NCBI GenBank assembly: GCA_024231375.1
Contig: JAAEQP010000014.1
Span: 1-5,748, forward strand
Source of the DNA: a bacterium
Lineage (GTDB): Bacteria > Hydrogenedentota > Hydrogenedentia > Hydrogenedentiales > SLHB01
Direction: 5' to 3'
Length of the DNA stretch: 5,748 bases
The notes below the pieces were generated by a model, which was not told the origin of the DNA, made no database searches, and was given only the letters and a program-made list of their open reading frames with translations. The first letter of the stretch is position 1; every line of letters starts with the position of its first letter. Position numbers and translations under genes: made by a program. Of this stretch, positions 1-5,726 are shown in pieces.

Positions 1-1
1 A

Positions 2-265
2 CTCCGGCTGAAGGTGGACGACCTATGCTTCAGGGCGCTTGGGGATTCGTGGCAAGAGGCTCGCGATATCTCGTTTGACGAAACGTTCGCTCTGGATTCG
101 ATTGCGCTCTACGACATCCGAAATGTACCTCGTCTACGTCTACCGATTCCGGACGGCATCTCTGAGGTTAGGTTTTGCGCCGATCTGAGTCTGGCACCGA
201 AGGCGGCTGTCGCGGAAACGGAACAGGTTGGACTGTTCAGCTTGGTTTCCCGAGGCACACGCTAG
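2..265 (+). CDS. C-terminal part of an unrecognised protein, cut by the left window edge
   Basis: The frame is open from the first complete codon at base 2 to a TAG at 263-265, giving 87 residues. A GTG at 14-16 could be read as a start, but there is no ribosome-binding sequence before it and the frame stays open upstream, so I read this as the tail of a longer gene. The peptide is mixed in character, with acidic and hydrophobic stretches such as FDETFALDSIALYDI and LRLPIPDGISEVRF, which looks like a globular, beta-rich fold. I see no signal peptide, membrane segment or recognisable motif. It runs towards the glycoside hydrolase gene, leaving 71 bases between the two stop codons. It could also be a chance open frame; codon use is plausible but only moderately biased to G or C at third positions. 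No function is assigned. Confidence 0.4.
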   Translation, partial: LRLKVDDLCFRALGDSWQEARDISFDETFALDSIALYDIRNVPRLRLPIPDGISEVRFCADLSLAPKAAVAETEQVGLFSLVSRGTR

Positions 266-336
266 ATCATTGAGATCCTCGCCGCCATTGCCGTCACGGA
301 AGCTCCTTTAGGGGACACTAGTGACTTCTCCCGAGA

Positions 337-2652
337 CTACCATTCTCCCACTGCAAATGCACCATCATTCCGCCGCACGATGCAAGCCTCATCGGCGAGG
401 GTTCCGGGGTGGGGGAGGATGAGGGTACCGTCTTGTGCCTTCACCGTTTCGTGGCGAAGAGGCTTCCCCTTGACGGTATCCCACCATTCGACGGTGTAGG
501 TGCCAGGTGATGGCGCGGGCAGACGCAACTCGGCTGGAGGCGCGTCACTGGGCGGACGCTTCCGATAGTGGTTGGCGTAGGTGTTGTCTGTGTTCTGGAG
601 CCAGCAGCGGATTTCGTCAGTGCTTCCTAGGGCGCATGCGCGATAGAGCGACACGGCCCGGTCGACATACGAGGTGAGTCGATACGACACAATCGCCCGG
701 TCGGTGCCTTGGGCGTCGACCTGGATACGGTGTTTGCCTGCCGGGATGGACACGGGCGCATCCTCGTTGTAGTATATGTGCCAGTTGTCATACTGGGCGA
801 TGTGCTTCCGCCGAATGCCATGCTCCTTCCCGATGAGGAACTCCTTGCGCAACACCTCTTCGCCGTCCACCCTGACGATCAGGGGTGTAGAGGTACCCGC
901 CTTGCCGACCACGTAGTCAACCTGAACGATGAACTGGCCATCCTCGGGGTAGTCGACCTCGAAGGTGGGCGGATTTCGCTTGTCCTTGTGCGAGCGAACT
1001 CCCCACAGAATCGAACTGATCACTTCGCCGTCGTTCAGGCTGCCGTCCCGGTTCACGCGATAGTTGCCGGTGCTGCTGGCCTCGAACCGGTCCGTGCTCT
1101 TCAGTGTCACCGCTCCCCAACGGTCGCTGCCAAGGGATTCGGGATTCACGACTATCTCCGCATCAACAGGCCGCCACGCGGAATCGTTCACACGCCAATC
1201 GCGGGAGAACCGGCTGAATCCTGTGTACGCTCCGTAGAGATCGAGCGGCTCGATATGATTGCGGATGAACCACGGCAACGCGCCCACGGCGCCTGTCATG
1301 GCGGATGCCCAAATCGTGTTGTGCATGCTCAGACCCGTTGGGTCGAGAGGGGCCACGGCGCCTTTCGAGCCCCGTTCCGATAGGCGCATGCGGGCGCTGA
1401 CGCCAAACTCGCCCACGATCAGTGGTTTCTTCGCGCGCGCAAGAATCTCGCGGTTCCAAGCGCCCACGCCGCCCGCCAAGTCCTCGAAGGCATAAGTGTG
1501 GTACTGGACGATGTCCAACTCCGGTACGCTGAACAACGTCCACCACAGGTCCTCCGGACTGTACCCGCCGATGGCGCTCGTGGTGATGGGGCGGTCGTAG
1601 GGGTCCAGGTCGCACCATTTGCGCGCCAAGTCGCGGTGCCAGGCGGTCATGGCCTCGACGGATTCGGGGCTCACCTTCACCTCGTTGAAGAACTCCCACA
1701 CGCCGATGGCTGGGCTCGCCCCCCAGCGGGCCACGCAATACCGTATCTTCTGGAGAAACAAACGCCGCACGTCTGGGTCCGTCCAAAAATCGTCAAGCGA
1801 TTCCAGGGGGCCGCCGTTCTCTTCCACGTAGTGATTGAACGGTTTCCGCCAGTCCTCGTAGTGGTTGCCGGCCGTGGCATTCGAGTTGCAGAGACAGAGC
1901 ATCAGCGTGAGGTTCAGGCGTTCCGCGGCTTCCACGATGCGGTCCACCTCCCAGCACGCCTGCGCGTTGTACACGCCTGCACCCGCGTACCCCGCCGCTT
2001 CGTCGGAAGGGAGTTCGATAGGGATGAACCATGAATCCATGCGAAGTCGGCAGAAAGTGCCGCCAGCCGCCGCCGTACGCTCAAGATACCCGATAACCGT
2101 GCGTGCGCGGTCCGCGCCCACAGGCGCGCCAAGCCGCGTCTGAGGAAACACATTCGACCCAATAGCAATGAGCGGATCGCCGTTCTCAAACTCCAGGGCG
2201 AGCGGATTCGCGGCAGCACGTCGCAGAAACCCGCGTCCGCCCGTCTTGGTCACTCCGAAGGAGATGTCCTTCCCGCCGTATGTAATGCCCTCGCATTCGG
2301 CCGTCACACAAACCGTCCACGTCCCAGGTTGTCTGGGGGTGAACCGGACGCGCCACTCGGACTCGTCCTGCGGTACGATCCCTTCTCCCTCATACGCGAA
2401 GCCGGTGTACAGGAACCCAGGAACGCGTGACTCGACGCCGACAGGCGACCGGAACACCGCCTGTACATCAACTTGGCGCGGGTCGTCGGCGTTGTCAACA
2501 GAGAAGGGGTCCGAGAACCGTACTTCAACGCATTCGTACGTGCCGACGCGTTCCGCGGTGAGTCGGCATTCCGGCAGGGGTTCACCCCAGGCCGATGCGA
2601 AGGGCATCGTTCCCGCCAGTGTAAAAATCAGCACCACGCGGCTCATTGTCAT
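337..2652 (-). CDS. secreted DUF5060-containing glycoside hydrolase (clan GH-A, GH5-like)
   Basis: This 771-residue protein probably cleaves a beta-linked glycan outside the cytoplasm. Residues 1-21 form a Sec signal peptide ending in ASA. Residues about 27-137 resemble DUF5060, a beta-sandwich found before many cellulase-like barrels. Residues about 155-470 form the (beta/alpha)8 barrel. Landmarks in GH-A order are Arg202/Arg204 on strand 2, the pair Asn323-Glu324 in EFFNEV as acid/base, His385 and Tyr387 in QYHTY, Glu415 in VGEFG as nucleophile, and Trp461 on strand 8, so the active site looks intact. Residues about 500-640 look like a beta-rich, possibly carbohydrate-binding module. Residues about 662-765, with TYTVEWWDT near the end, resemble the C-terminal sandwich called putative collagen-binding domain. 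The ATG at 2652 is chosen because GAGGAG lies 7 bases upstream and the signal peptide begins there; the frame stays open to 2781, but that would overlap the HAD gene and bury the signal. The substrate cannot be read from sequence; mannan- or glucan-type glycans are possible. Confidence 0.92.
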   Translation of the reverse strand: MTMSRVVLIFTLAGTMPFASAWGEPLPECRLTAERVGTYECVEVRFSDPFSVDNADDPRQVDVQAVFRSPVGVESRVPGFLYTGFAYEGEGIVPQDESEWRVRFTPRQPGTWTVCVTAECEGITYGGKDISFGVTKTGGRGFLRRAAANPLALEFENGDPLIAIGSNVFPQTRLGAPVGADRARTVIGYLERTAAAGGTFCRLRMDSWFIPIELPSDEAAGYAGAGVYNAQACWEVDRIVEAAERLNLTLMLCLCNSNATAGNHYEDWRKPFNHYVEENGGPLESLDDFWTDPDVRRLFLQKIRYCVARWGASPAIGVWEFFNEVKVSPESVEAMTAWHRDLARKWCDLDPYDRPITTSAIGGYSPEDLWWTLFSVPELDIVQYHTYAFEDLAGGVGAWNREILARAKKPLIVGEFGVSARMRLSERGSKGAVAPLDPTGLSMHNTIWASAMTGAVGALPWFIRNHIEPLDLYGAYTGFSRFSRDWRVNDSAWRPVDAEIVVNPESLGSDRWGAVTLKSTDRFEASSTGNYRVNRDGSLNDGEVISSILWGVRSHKDKRNPPTFEVDYPEDGQFIVQVDYVVGKAGTSTPLIVRVDGEEVLRKEFLIGKEHGIRRKHIAQYDNWHIYYNEDAPVSIPAGKHRIQVDAQGTDRAIVSYRLTSYVDRAVSLYRACALGSTDEIRCWLQNTDNTYANHYRKRPPSDAPPAELRLPAPSPGTYTVEWWDTVKGKPLRHETVKAQDGTLILPHPGTLADEACIVRRNDGAFAVGEW

Positions 2653-2659
2653 GGTCAAA

Positions 2660-2665
2660 CTCCTC
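2660..2665 (-). promoter_or_regulatory. ribosome-binding site of the glycoside hydrolase gene
   Basis: Read on the minus strand this is GAGGAG, 7 bases before the ATG at 2652. It decides the start in favour of the signal-peptide methionine and against in-frame starts further upstream inside the HAD gene. A second in-frame ATG at 2646, two codons later, is equally compatible with a signal peptide but lies 13 bases from this site. Confidence 0.75.
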
Positions 2666-2711
2666 GGTCGAATTGCGTCAATCGCTTGGTGGTATGGCGA
2701 GTTCGCCCACC

Positions 2712-3464
2712 TCAATCGAAGAGATCCAGCAACTCCGGCAACGACGCGACCACGGTCTCCCCATGGGGGAAATCGGGACAATTCTCTTCGTCCCCATGCC
2801 CCGCATCGCTACGGAAGTCGAGGCCCGCGTTGGTCCTTGCCGTGCCCCGGTCGATGCGAATGGGCCGGACCCCTGCACCGACAGACGCCTCCATGTCTTC
2901 GTCTGTGTCGCCGACGTATGCCGTATCATCAGGACCGAGGCCCACGCGCTCCAAGGCGATCTGAAGGATGCGCGGGTCCGGCTTCTTCACGCCTTCCTCT
3001 CCCGAGATGACGACAGTCTCGAAGTGCCGCGACAGCCCGGCATCGCCGAGCAACCGGCGCAGAAACCGGGGGTGGTCGAAGTTGGAGACCACGCCCAGGA
3101 CGCGGTCGCCGCGCAGGGTTTCGAGCACTTGGTGCACTTGCGGGTCCAAGGGCACGTGGCGCTGCCATGCAGCCGCTGCGTCGTCGGCAATCCGGCCGAC
3201 AGCGTCGGGTGGTACGTCGATGCCCAACGCGCGACATTGGCTGTCGATGCGCTGCTCGAAGACGGTGAGGCCCCTGTCGTCCCGGCCGGCATGGGGGCGC
3301 GTGAAGAACTGGTCGCAGGCCGACGCAAAGGCGTCGAGGGACAAGCCCGGCGCGAAGGGTACAAGCCCCGCGTGAAACGCCTGAATCCAGTCGGCCCAAG
3401 CGGCTTTCATGTCGCCGTAAACAAACAACGTACCCTGCACGTCAAACAGGATGCCTCTTGCCAT
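2712..3464 (-). CDS. HAD-superfamily hydrolase with atypical motif I (DxQ)
   Basis: A 250-residue cytoplasmic protein of the haloacid dehalogenase superfamily; family members are mostly phosphatases acting through an aspartyl-phosphate. Motif I is ILFDVQGTLF with nucleophile Asp8. Motif II is VVSN with Ser127. Motif III is KKPDP with Lys161. Motif IV is VGDTDEDM with Asp186 and Asp190. Residues about 20-95 form a helical cap of the C1 type, as in phosphoglycolate-phosphatase-like enzymes. The unusual point is Gln10 where phosphatases have the second, acid/base Asp. The ATG at 3464 is chosen because AGGGGG lies 8 bases upstream and motif I then starts near residue 5, as usual. An in-frame ATG at 3500 would add 12 residues but has no ribosome-binding sequence. 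It is followed after 59 bases by the glycoside hydrolase gene on the same strand with no terminator between, so the two are probably co-transcribed. Substrate unknown. Confidence 0.9.
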   Translation of the reverse strand: MARGILFDVQGTLFVYGDMKAAWADWIQAFHAGLVPFAPGLSLDAFASACDQFFTRPHAGRDDRGLTVFEQRIDSQCRALGIDVPPDAVGRIADDAAAAWQRHVPLDPQVHQVLETLRGDRVLGVVSNFDHPRFLRRLLGDAGLSRHFETVVISGEEGVKKPDPRILQIALERVGLGPDDTAYVGDTDEDMEASVGAGVRPIRIDRGTARTNAGLDFRSDAGHGDEENCPDFPHGETVVASLPELLDLFD

Positions 3465-3472
3465 CCGTACCA

Positions 3473-3478
3473 CCCCCT
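3473..3478 (-). promoter_or_regulatory. ribosome-binding site of the HAD hydrolase gene
   Basis: Read on the minus strand this is AGGGGG, 8 bases upstream of the ATG at 3464. It supports that start over the in-frame ATG at 3500. Confidence 0.6.
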
Positions 3479-3512
3479 GACAGCAAATCAGACGTTTCAT
3501 GTAGAAGGCGCG

Positions 3513-3541
3513 ATAGTACCAAGGTCATCGCAGGGCCGCAA
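3513..3541 (-). promoter_or_regulatory. candidate promoter of the HAD-glycoside hydrolase unit
   Basis: On the minus strand TTGCGG (3536-3541) is followed after exactly 17 bases by TACTAT (3513-3518). These match the sigma-70 consensus at 3 of 6 and 4 of 6 positions. Transcription would begin near 3506, about 40 bases upstream of the ATG at 3464. The element lies just past the DUF1080 terminator, where a new promoter would be expected. The matches are weak and the consensus in this organism is not known. Confidence 0.3.
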
Positions 3542-3572
3542 CCCGCCTTGCCTGTGCTCGCCGTACAGGACC

Positions 3573-3612
3573 AAAAAACGGGACCCGGACGATAGCGCGT
3601 CCGGGTCCCGTT
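3573..3612 (-). terminator. intrinsic terminator after the DUF1080 gene
   Basis: A perfect 15-base inverted repeat (3577-3591 and 3598-3612) encloses a 6-base loop. On the minus strand the GC-rich stem runs into six T residues (A residues at 3573-3578 on the plus strand). It begins 21 bases after the stop codon of the DUF1080 gene, whose transcript it should end. On the plus strand no T run follows the stem, so it acts in one direction only. It separates the DUF1080 transcript from the HAD-glycoside hydrolase unit. Confidence 0.93.
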
Positions 3613-3633
3613 CATGTTCGAATGGTACGCCGT

Positions 3634-4359
3634 CTACAGCGACTTGATCTTGATGTTCCTGAAGGATACCGGCTGCCCGTGGTACTGGAACCCGATGTGG
3701 CCTTCCCGGGGCATGTCCTTGTAGGCCGTCTTGAACTTGTTCTTGGTGCCGTCCGGGTTCTTGTGGGCCTCGGTCCATTCGTTCAGGTCCGTGTCGACCA
3801 CGATCTCGCCGTTCAACTCGACGAGGATCCGGTTGTTGTTCGCCACAACGAGGCAGCGGTTCCACTCACCCGGAGCTTTGACCATCAGCTTGCTGGGTGC
3901 CAGACAGTCGAATATGCCGCCGCAATGGTGCTTGTCATTCTCATAGTGGTCGTTCGGCTGGAGCACCTGGACTTCGATGGAGGTATGCAGCCAGTCCCGA
4001 ATGCTGTCGCACCGGATGAAGATGCCGCTATTCGTCTCGGCGGCGCACTTGAACTCCAGGTCCAGCGCGAAATTGCCGTACCGTTCCTTGGTCCAAATGT
4101 CGCCTTTCCCCTGCGAAACAAGCTCGCCCTTCTTCAGGGTCCAGCCGTCCTTTGCCATGAGTGCATTGGACAAGTCGTTCTTGAAAAGGGCTGCATACCC
4201 CTCCGGGCATTTCACCTTGGGCATGACGCCCTTGGGAAGCTTCTTCTGGGACGCTCCGCTGTGTCCATCGCTTCCCGTGATACACCCAGGCATCATGGCA
4301 AACGCCAGAGTCACCATCAGGGCAGCCATGCCCAGCCGGTAGATTATGTGGTTCTTCAT
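3634..4359 (-). CDS. DUF1080 (3-keto-disaccharide hydrolase-like) lipoprotein
   Basis: A 241-residue predicted lipoprotein. A basic start and hydrophobic stretch (residues 1-25) lead to MMPGC, where Cys26 is the likely lipidated residue; the lipobox is slightly off consensus. After a linker of about 25 residues, residues about 54-241 form one DUF1080 domain (PF06439), a concanavalin-like beta-sandwich. Landmarks are NSGIFIR (110-116), EVQ (129-131), GGIFDCLAP (147-155), GEWNR (164-168), LNG (182-184), GHIGFQYHG (220-228) and FRNIKIK (233-239) at the C-terminus. Some family members act on 3-keto-glycosides; that activity here is inference. The ATG at 4359 has AAGGAGG 10 bases upstream. The gene is monocistronic by its context: a strong terminator follows it, and 98 bases separate it from the YwiC-like gene. 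A possible -10 box TATACT lies at 4426-4431, without a good -35 partner. Confidence 0.93.
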   Translation of the reverse strand: MKNHIIYRLGMAALMVTLAFAMMPGCITGSDGHSGASQKKLPKGVMPKVKCPEGYAALFKNDLSNALMAKDGWTLKKGELVSQGKGDIWTKERYGNFALDLEFKCAAETNSGIFIRCDSIRDWLHTSIEVQVLQPNDHYENDKHHCGGIFDCLAPSKLMVKAPGEWNRCLVVANNNRILVELNGEIVVDTDLNEWTEAHKNPDGTKNKFKTAYKDMPREGHIGFQYHGQPVSFRNIKIKSL

Positions 4360-4369
4360 CGTCGTCGGT

Positions 4370-4376
4370 CCTCCTT
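4370..4376 (-). promoter_or_regulatory. ribosome-binding site of the DUF1080 gene
   Basis: Read on the minus strand this is AAGGAGG, a full Shine-Dalgarno core, 10 bases before the ATG at 4359. Confidence 0.7.
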
Positions 4377-4457
4377 CTGCTGACTATAACTCCCGGTCTT
4401 TGCGGGATTCTTCATAGGTAGGACCAGTATACACGGATCGGACGGCGGATGGATCGG

Positions 4458-5351
4458 CTACGGATTGGAATGGGCGACGGCGAATCCGATGCATGCGATT
4501 GCGACGAAGGCAACGCTCACCGCGAGTTGTCGCACGCCGATGCGCATGGGCCTGGCCCCGTAAGGCGGCCGGAACGCGCCATGTACGCCGTCGATCCATG
4601 TCAGCAGAAACGCGGCCGCAAGGTACCACGAGGTCACGCCCGTCATGGCGAAGCCCAGGCCGAGTGCCAGGGTCGCCGTGTGGCACGCCAGGGCGGGCCC
4701 GCGGATTCGGCGGAGCACGTGTCCCTCCGGCGCGCGGTCAAGGCGGGAGAACTGGAGTTGCGACACCACATGCACCACCGACGCGACGGACTGGCTCGCC
4801 GCGACCGTCCACACCAGCCAGGGCAGACTGGGATCCTGCCCACCACACGTCCAGTAAGCTGCAGGAGCCGCCAGGGCCAGCACGGCGGCGCCGGCCGCGT
4901 CGAGCGGTGTGTTGTGGCGGGCGACGCCCCGCGTCAAGGCAAGCACGTACCACGCGAACACGGGGATTCCGAGGAGGGGCAGGAGAACCGCCCGGCCATG
5001 ACCCGTATACCACAACGCGAGCGCCGCGATGCCCCCCGCCGTTGCGTAGACGACGCCCCAGAACAGTGCGGGCGCGAGGTCTTCGCCGTCGCGGCGTCCC
5101 GTGAGCACCGAAACGCCCACGGCGAGCGGTTGCTTTGCCATGAAGCCCGCCAATGCTGCGACCGTCAGGATCGGGAACGTCGCGGTGACCTGCCCCGCCG
5201 CGGCAGCGCCCATGCAGAGCGGGCCAATCCACCACACCCAGGCGCCGTGCTCGGGCGGCACCGCGTAGGCGCCGCGCCACGCACGGCGAAGCAAGGTCCC
5301 GGCCGCAGCGGATCCTGCCGGGACCTTGTTGTCTTGTCGTCTAGCTGACAT
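4458..5351 (-). CDS. YwiC-like polytopic inner-membrane protein
   Basis: A 297-residue membrane protein. The motif PPEHGAW at residues 32-38, directly before the first hydrophobic segment, is the hallmark of the YwiC-like family (PF14256), whose function is unknown. About eight or nine hydrophobic segments follow, around residues 38-52, 56-81, 97-116, 121-141, 151-168, 178-196, 219-238, 240-256 and 276-295. A basic loop (SRLDRAPEGHVLRRIRG, about 202-218) and a basic stretch before the last segment (FRPPYGARPMRIGVRQ) fit cytoplasmic loops. I choose the ATG at 5351, preceded by GGGGA at usual spacing. An in-frame TTG at 5378 would add nine residues, but it has no ribosome-binding sequence and lies in an inverted-repeat arm. 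The N-terminal stretch before EHGAW (31 residues) looks cytoplasmic and is not a cleavable signal. A weak promoter candidate upstream is TTGAGA (5442-5447), then 16 bases, then TAGTAG (5420-5425). No clear terminator follows the gene. Confidence 0.85.
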   Translation of the reverse strand: MSARRQDNKVPAGSAAAGTLLRRAWRGAYAVPPEHGAWVWWIGPLCMGAAAAGQVTATFPILTVAALAGFMAKQPLAVGVSVLTGRRDGEDLAPALFWGVVYATAGGIAALALWYTGHGRAVLLPLLGIPVFAWYVLALTRGVARHNTPLDAAGAAVLALAAPAAYWTCGGQDPSLPWLVWTVAASQSVASVVHVVSQLQFSRLDRAPEGHVLRRIRGPALACHTATLALGLGFAMTGVTSWYLAAAFLLTWIDGVHGAFRPPYGARPMRIGVRQLAVSVAFVAIACIGFAVAHSNP

Positions 5352-5377
5352 CTGTCTTCCCCATTCACCCCAGCGCA

Positions 5378-5410
5378 ACGGCCCAGGGGCAGAAGGAATT
5401 CCTTGGCCGT
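5378..5410. repeat. nested inverted repeat upstream of the YwiC-like gene
   Basis: The outer arms ACGGCC (5378-5383) and GGCCGT (5405-5410) enclose a perfect 12-base palindrome AAGGAATTCCTT (5393-5404) that abuts the right arm. As RNA from the minus strand this could fold into a 6-pair outer stem, with a 4-pair inner hairpin stacked on it and a 9-base bulge on the other side. It lies 27-59 bases before the ATG at 5351, where an operator or leader structure would sit. A regulatory role is inference. Confidence 0.5.
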
Positions 5411-5515
5411 GGGTCCAGACTACTATCCATCAGATCCCGGCTCTCAAGCAAGGAACTCGCGGACGGTTTGCGCGAGGGACGGTTTCGCACTCCAGGGCGG
5501 TCGCCGGATGTACGA

Positions 5516-5544
5516 GATCCCTCGACTTCGCTCGGGATGGCATG
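5516..5544. repeat. interspersed repeat of the TCGACTTCGCTCGGGAT type
   Basis: The core TCGACTTCGCTCGGGAT, with the ends ATCCC and GGGAT able to pair, closely resembles a short intergenic repeat that I recall recurring in many unrelated bacterial draft genomes, usually in the form ATCC-TTCGACTTCGCTC-AGGATGACA. Only one copy lies in this window, so its repeat nature rests on recalled similarity and not on copies seen here. No gene is associated with it. Confidence 0.45.
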
Positions 5545-5668
5545 GTTGGGATGTCTTGGTATGCAGTTCGGTTTTCACGGTGCCCCACACTGCATGCGGG
5601 AAGCCAGGGACGGGACTCGCTCCACGGTACCACAGACACGTCTCGATCGAGGACTTGTTCGCTTGAGT

Positions 5669-5688
5669 CAGTGGGGCTGTTGAAGAAG
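5669..5688. repeat. IS-end-like repeat, copy 1
   Basis: Contains GGGGCTGTTGAAGAAG (5673-5688). It matches copy 2 at 5727-5746 at 19 of 20 positions, in the same orientation, with a repeat period of 58 bases. After the shared part this copy reads GGTC where copy 2 reads GTC. The sequence resembles terminal inverted repeats of the GGCTGTTGAAAAAGTC type seen at the ends of several insertion-sequence groups. That family link is from memory. Confidence 0.55.
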
Positions 5689-5708
5689 GTCGTGGCCCTG
5701 CTGCGTAG

Positions 5709-5723
5709 CCCGCGATGAGCGGG
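5709..5723. repeat. small hairpin between the two IS-end-like copies
   Basis: CCCGC (5709-5713) and GCGGG (5719-5723) form a perfect 5-pair stem around a 5-base loop. It lies inside the 38-base spacer between the two direct copies. No T run follows on either strand, so it is not a typical terminator. Confidence 0.35.
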
Positions 5724-5726
5724 GGA

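Noticed and set aside
293..325. Possible terminator between the two convergent genes (GTCAC/GTGAC arms, with the palindrome CACTAGTG)
   Set aside because: The stem is only 5 pairs with a 23-base interior and there is no T run on either strand.
2653..2781. N-terminal extension of the glycoside hydrolase up to an ATG at 2781
   Set aside because: It would overlap the end of the HAD gene by about 70 bases and place the signal peptide internally. A good ribosome-binding site lies before the ATG at 2652.
2168..3010. Plus-strand open frame (280 codons) across the glycoside hydrolase and HAD genes
   Set aside because: It spans two well-supported genes on the other strand, and its product is repetitive and basic without any domain.
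2646..3647. Long plus-strand open frame (333 codons) antisense to the HAD gene
   Set aside because: It lies opposite a gene with clear HAD motifs, yields low-complexity charged sequence with no family features, and is the kind of shadow frame common in GC-rich DNA.
4395..4415. Short inverted repeat CCCG/CGGG downstream of the YwiC-like gene
   Set aside because: The stem is only four pairs and no T run follows it, so it cannot be supported as a terminator.
4449..5348. Plus-strand open frame (299 codons) opposite the YwiC-like gene
   Set aside because: The translation is rich in Arg, His, Gly and Gln with no hydrophobic core, as expected from the complement of a GC-rich membrane-protein gene. 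The minus-strand product carries the EHGAW motif and membrane segments.
5461..5485. Pair of GGACGGTTT direct repeats considered as iterons or a CRISPR start
   Set aside because: There are only two 9-base copies, 16 bases apart, with no further units and no associated genes.
5403..5666. Plus-strand 87-codon open frame in the right-hand gap
   Set aside because: It crosses the interspersed-type repeat, has no ribosome-binding site and resembles nothing I recognise, so it is more likely a chance frame through repeat DNA.
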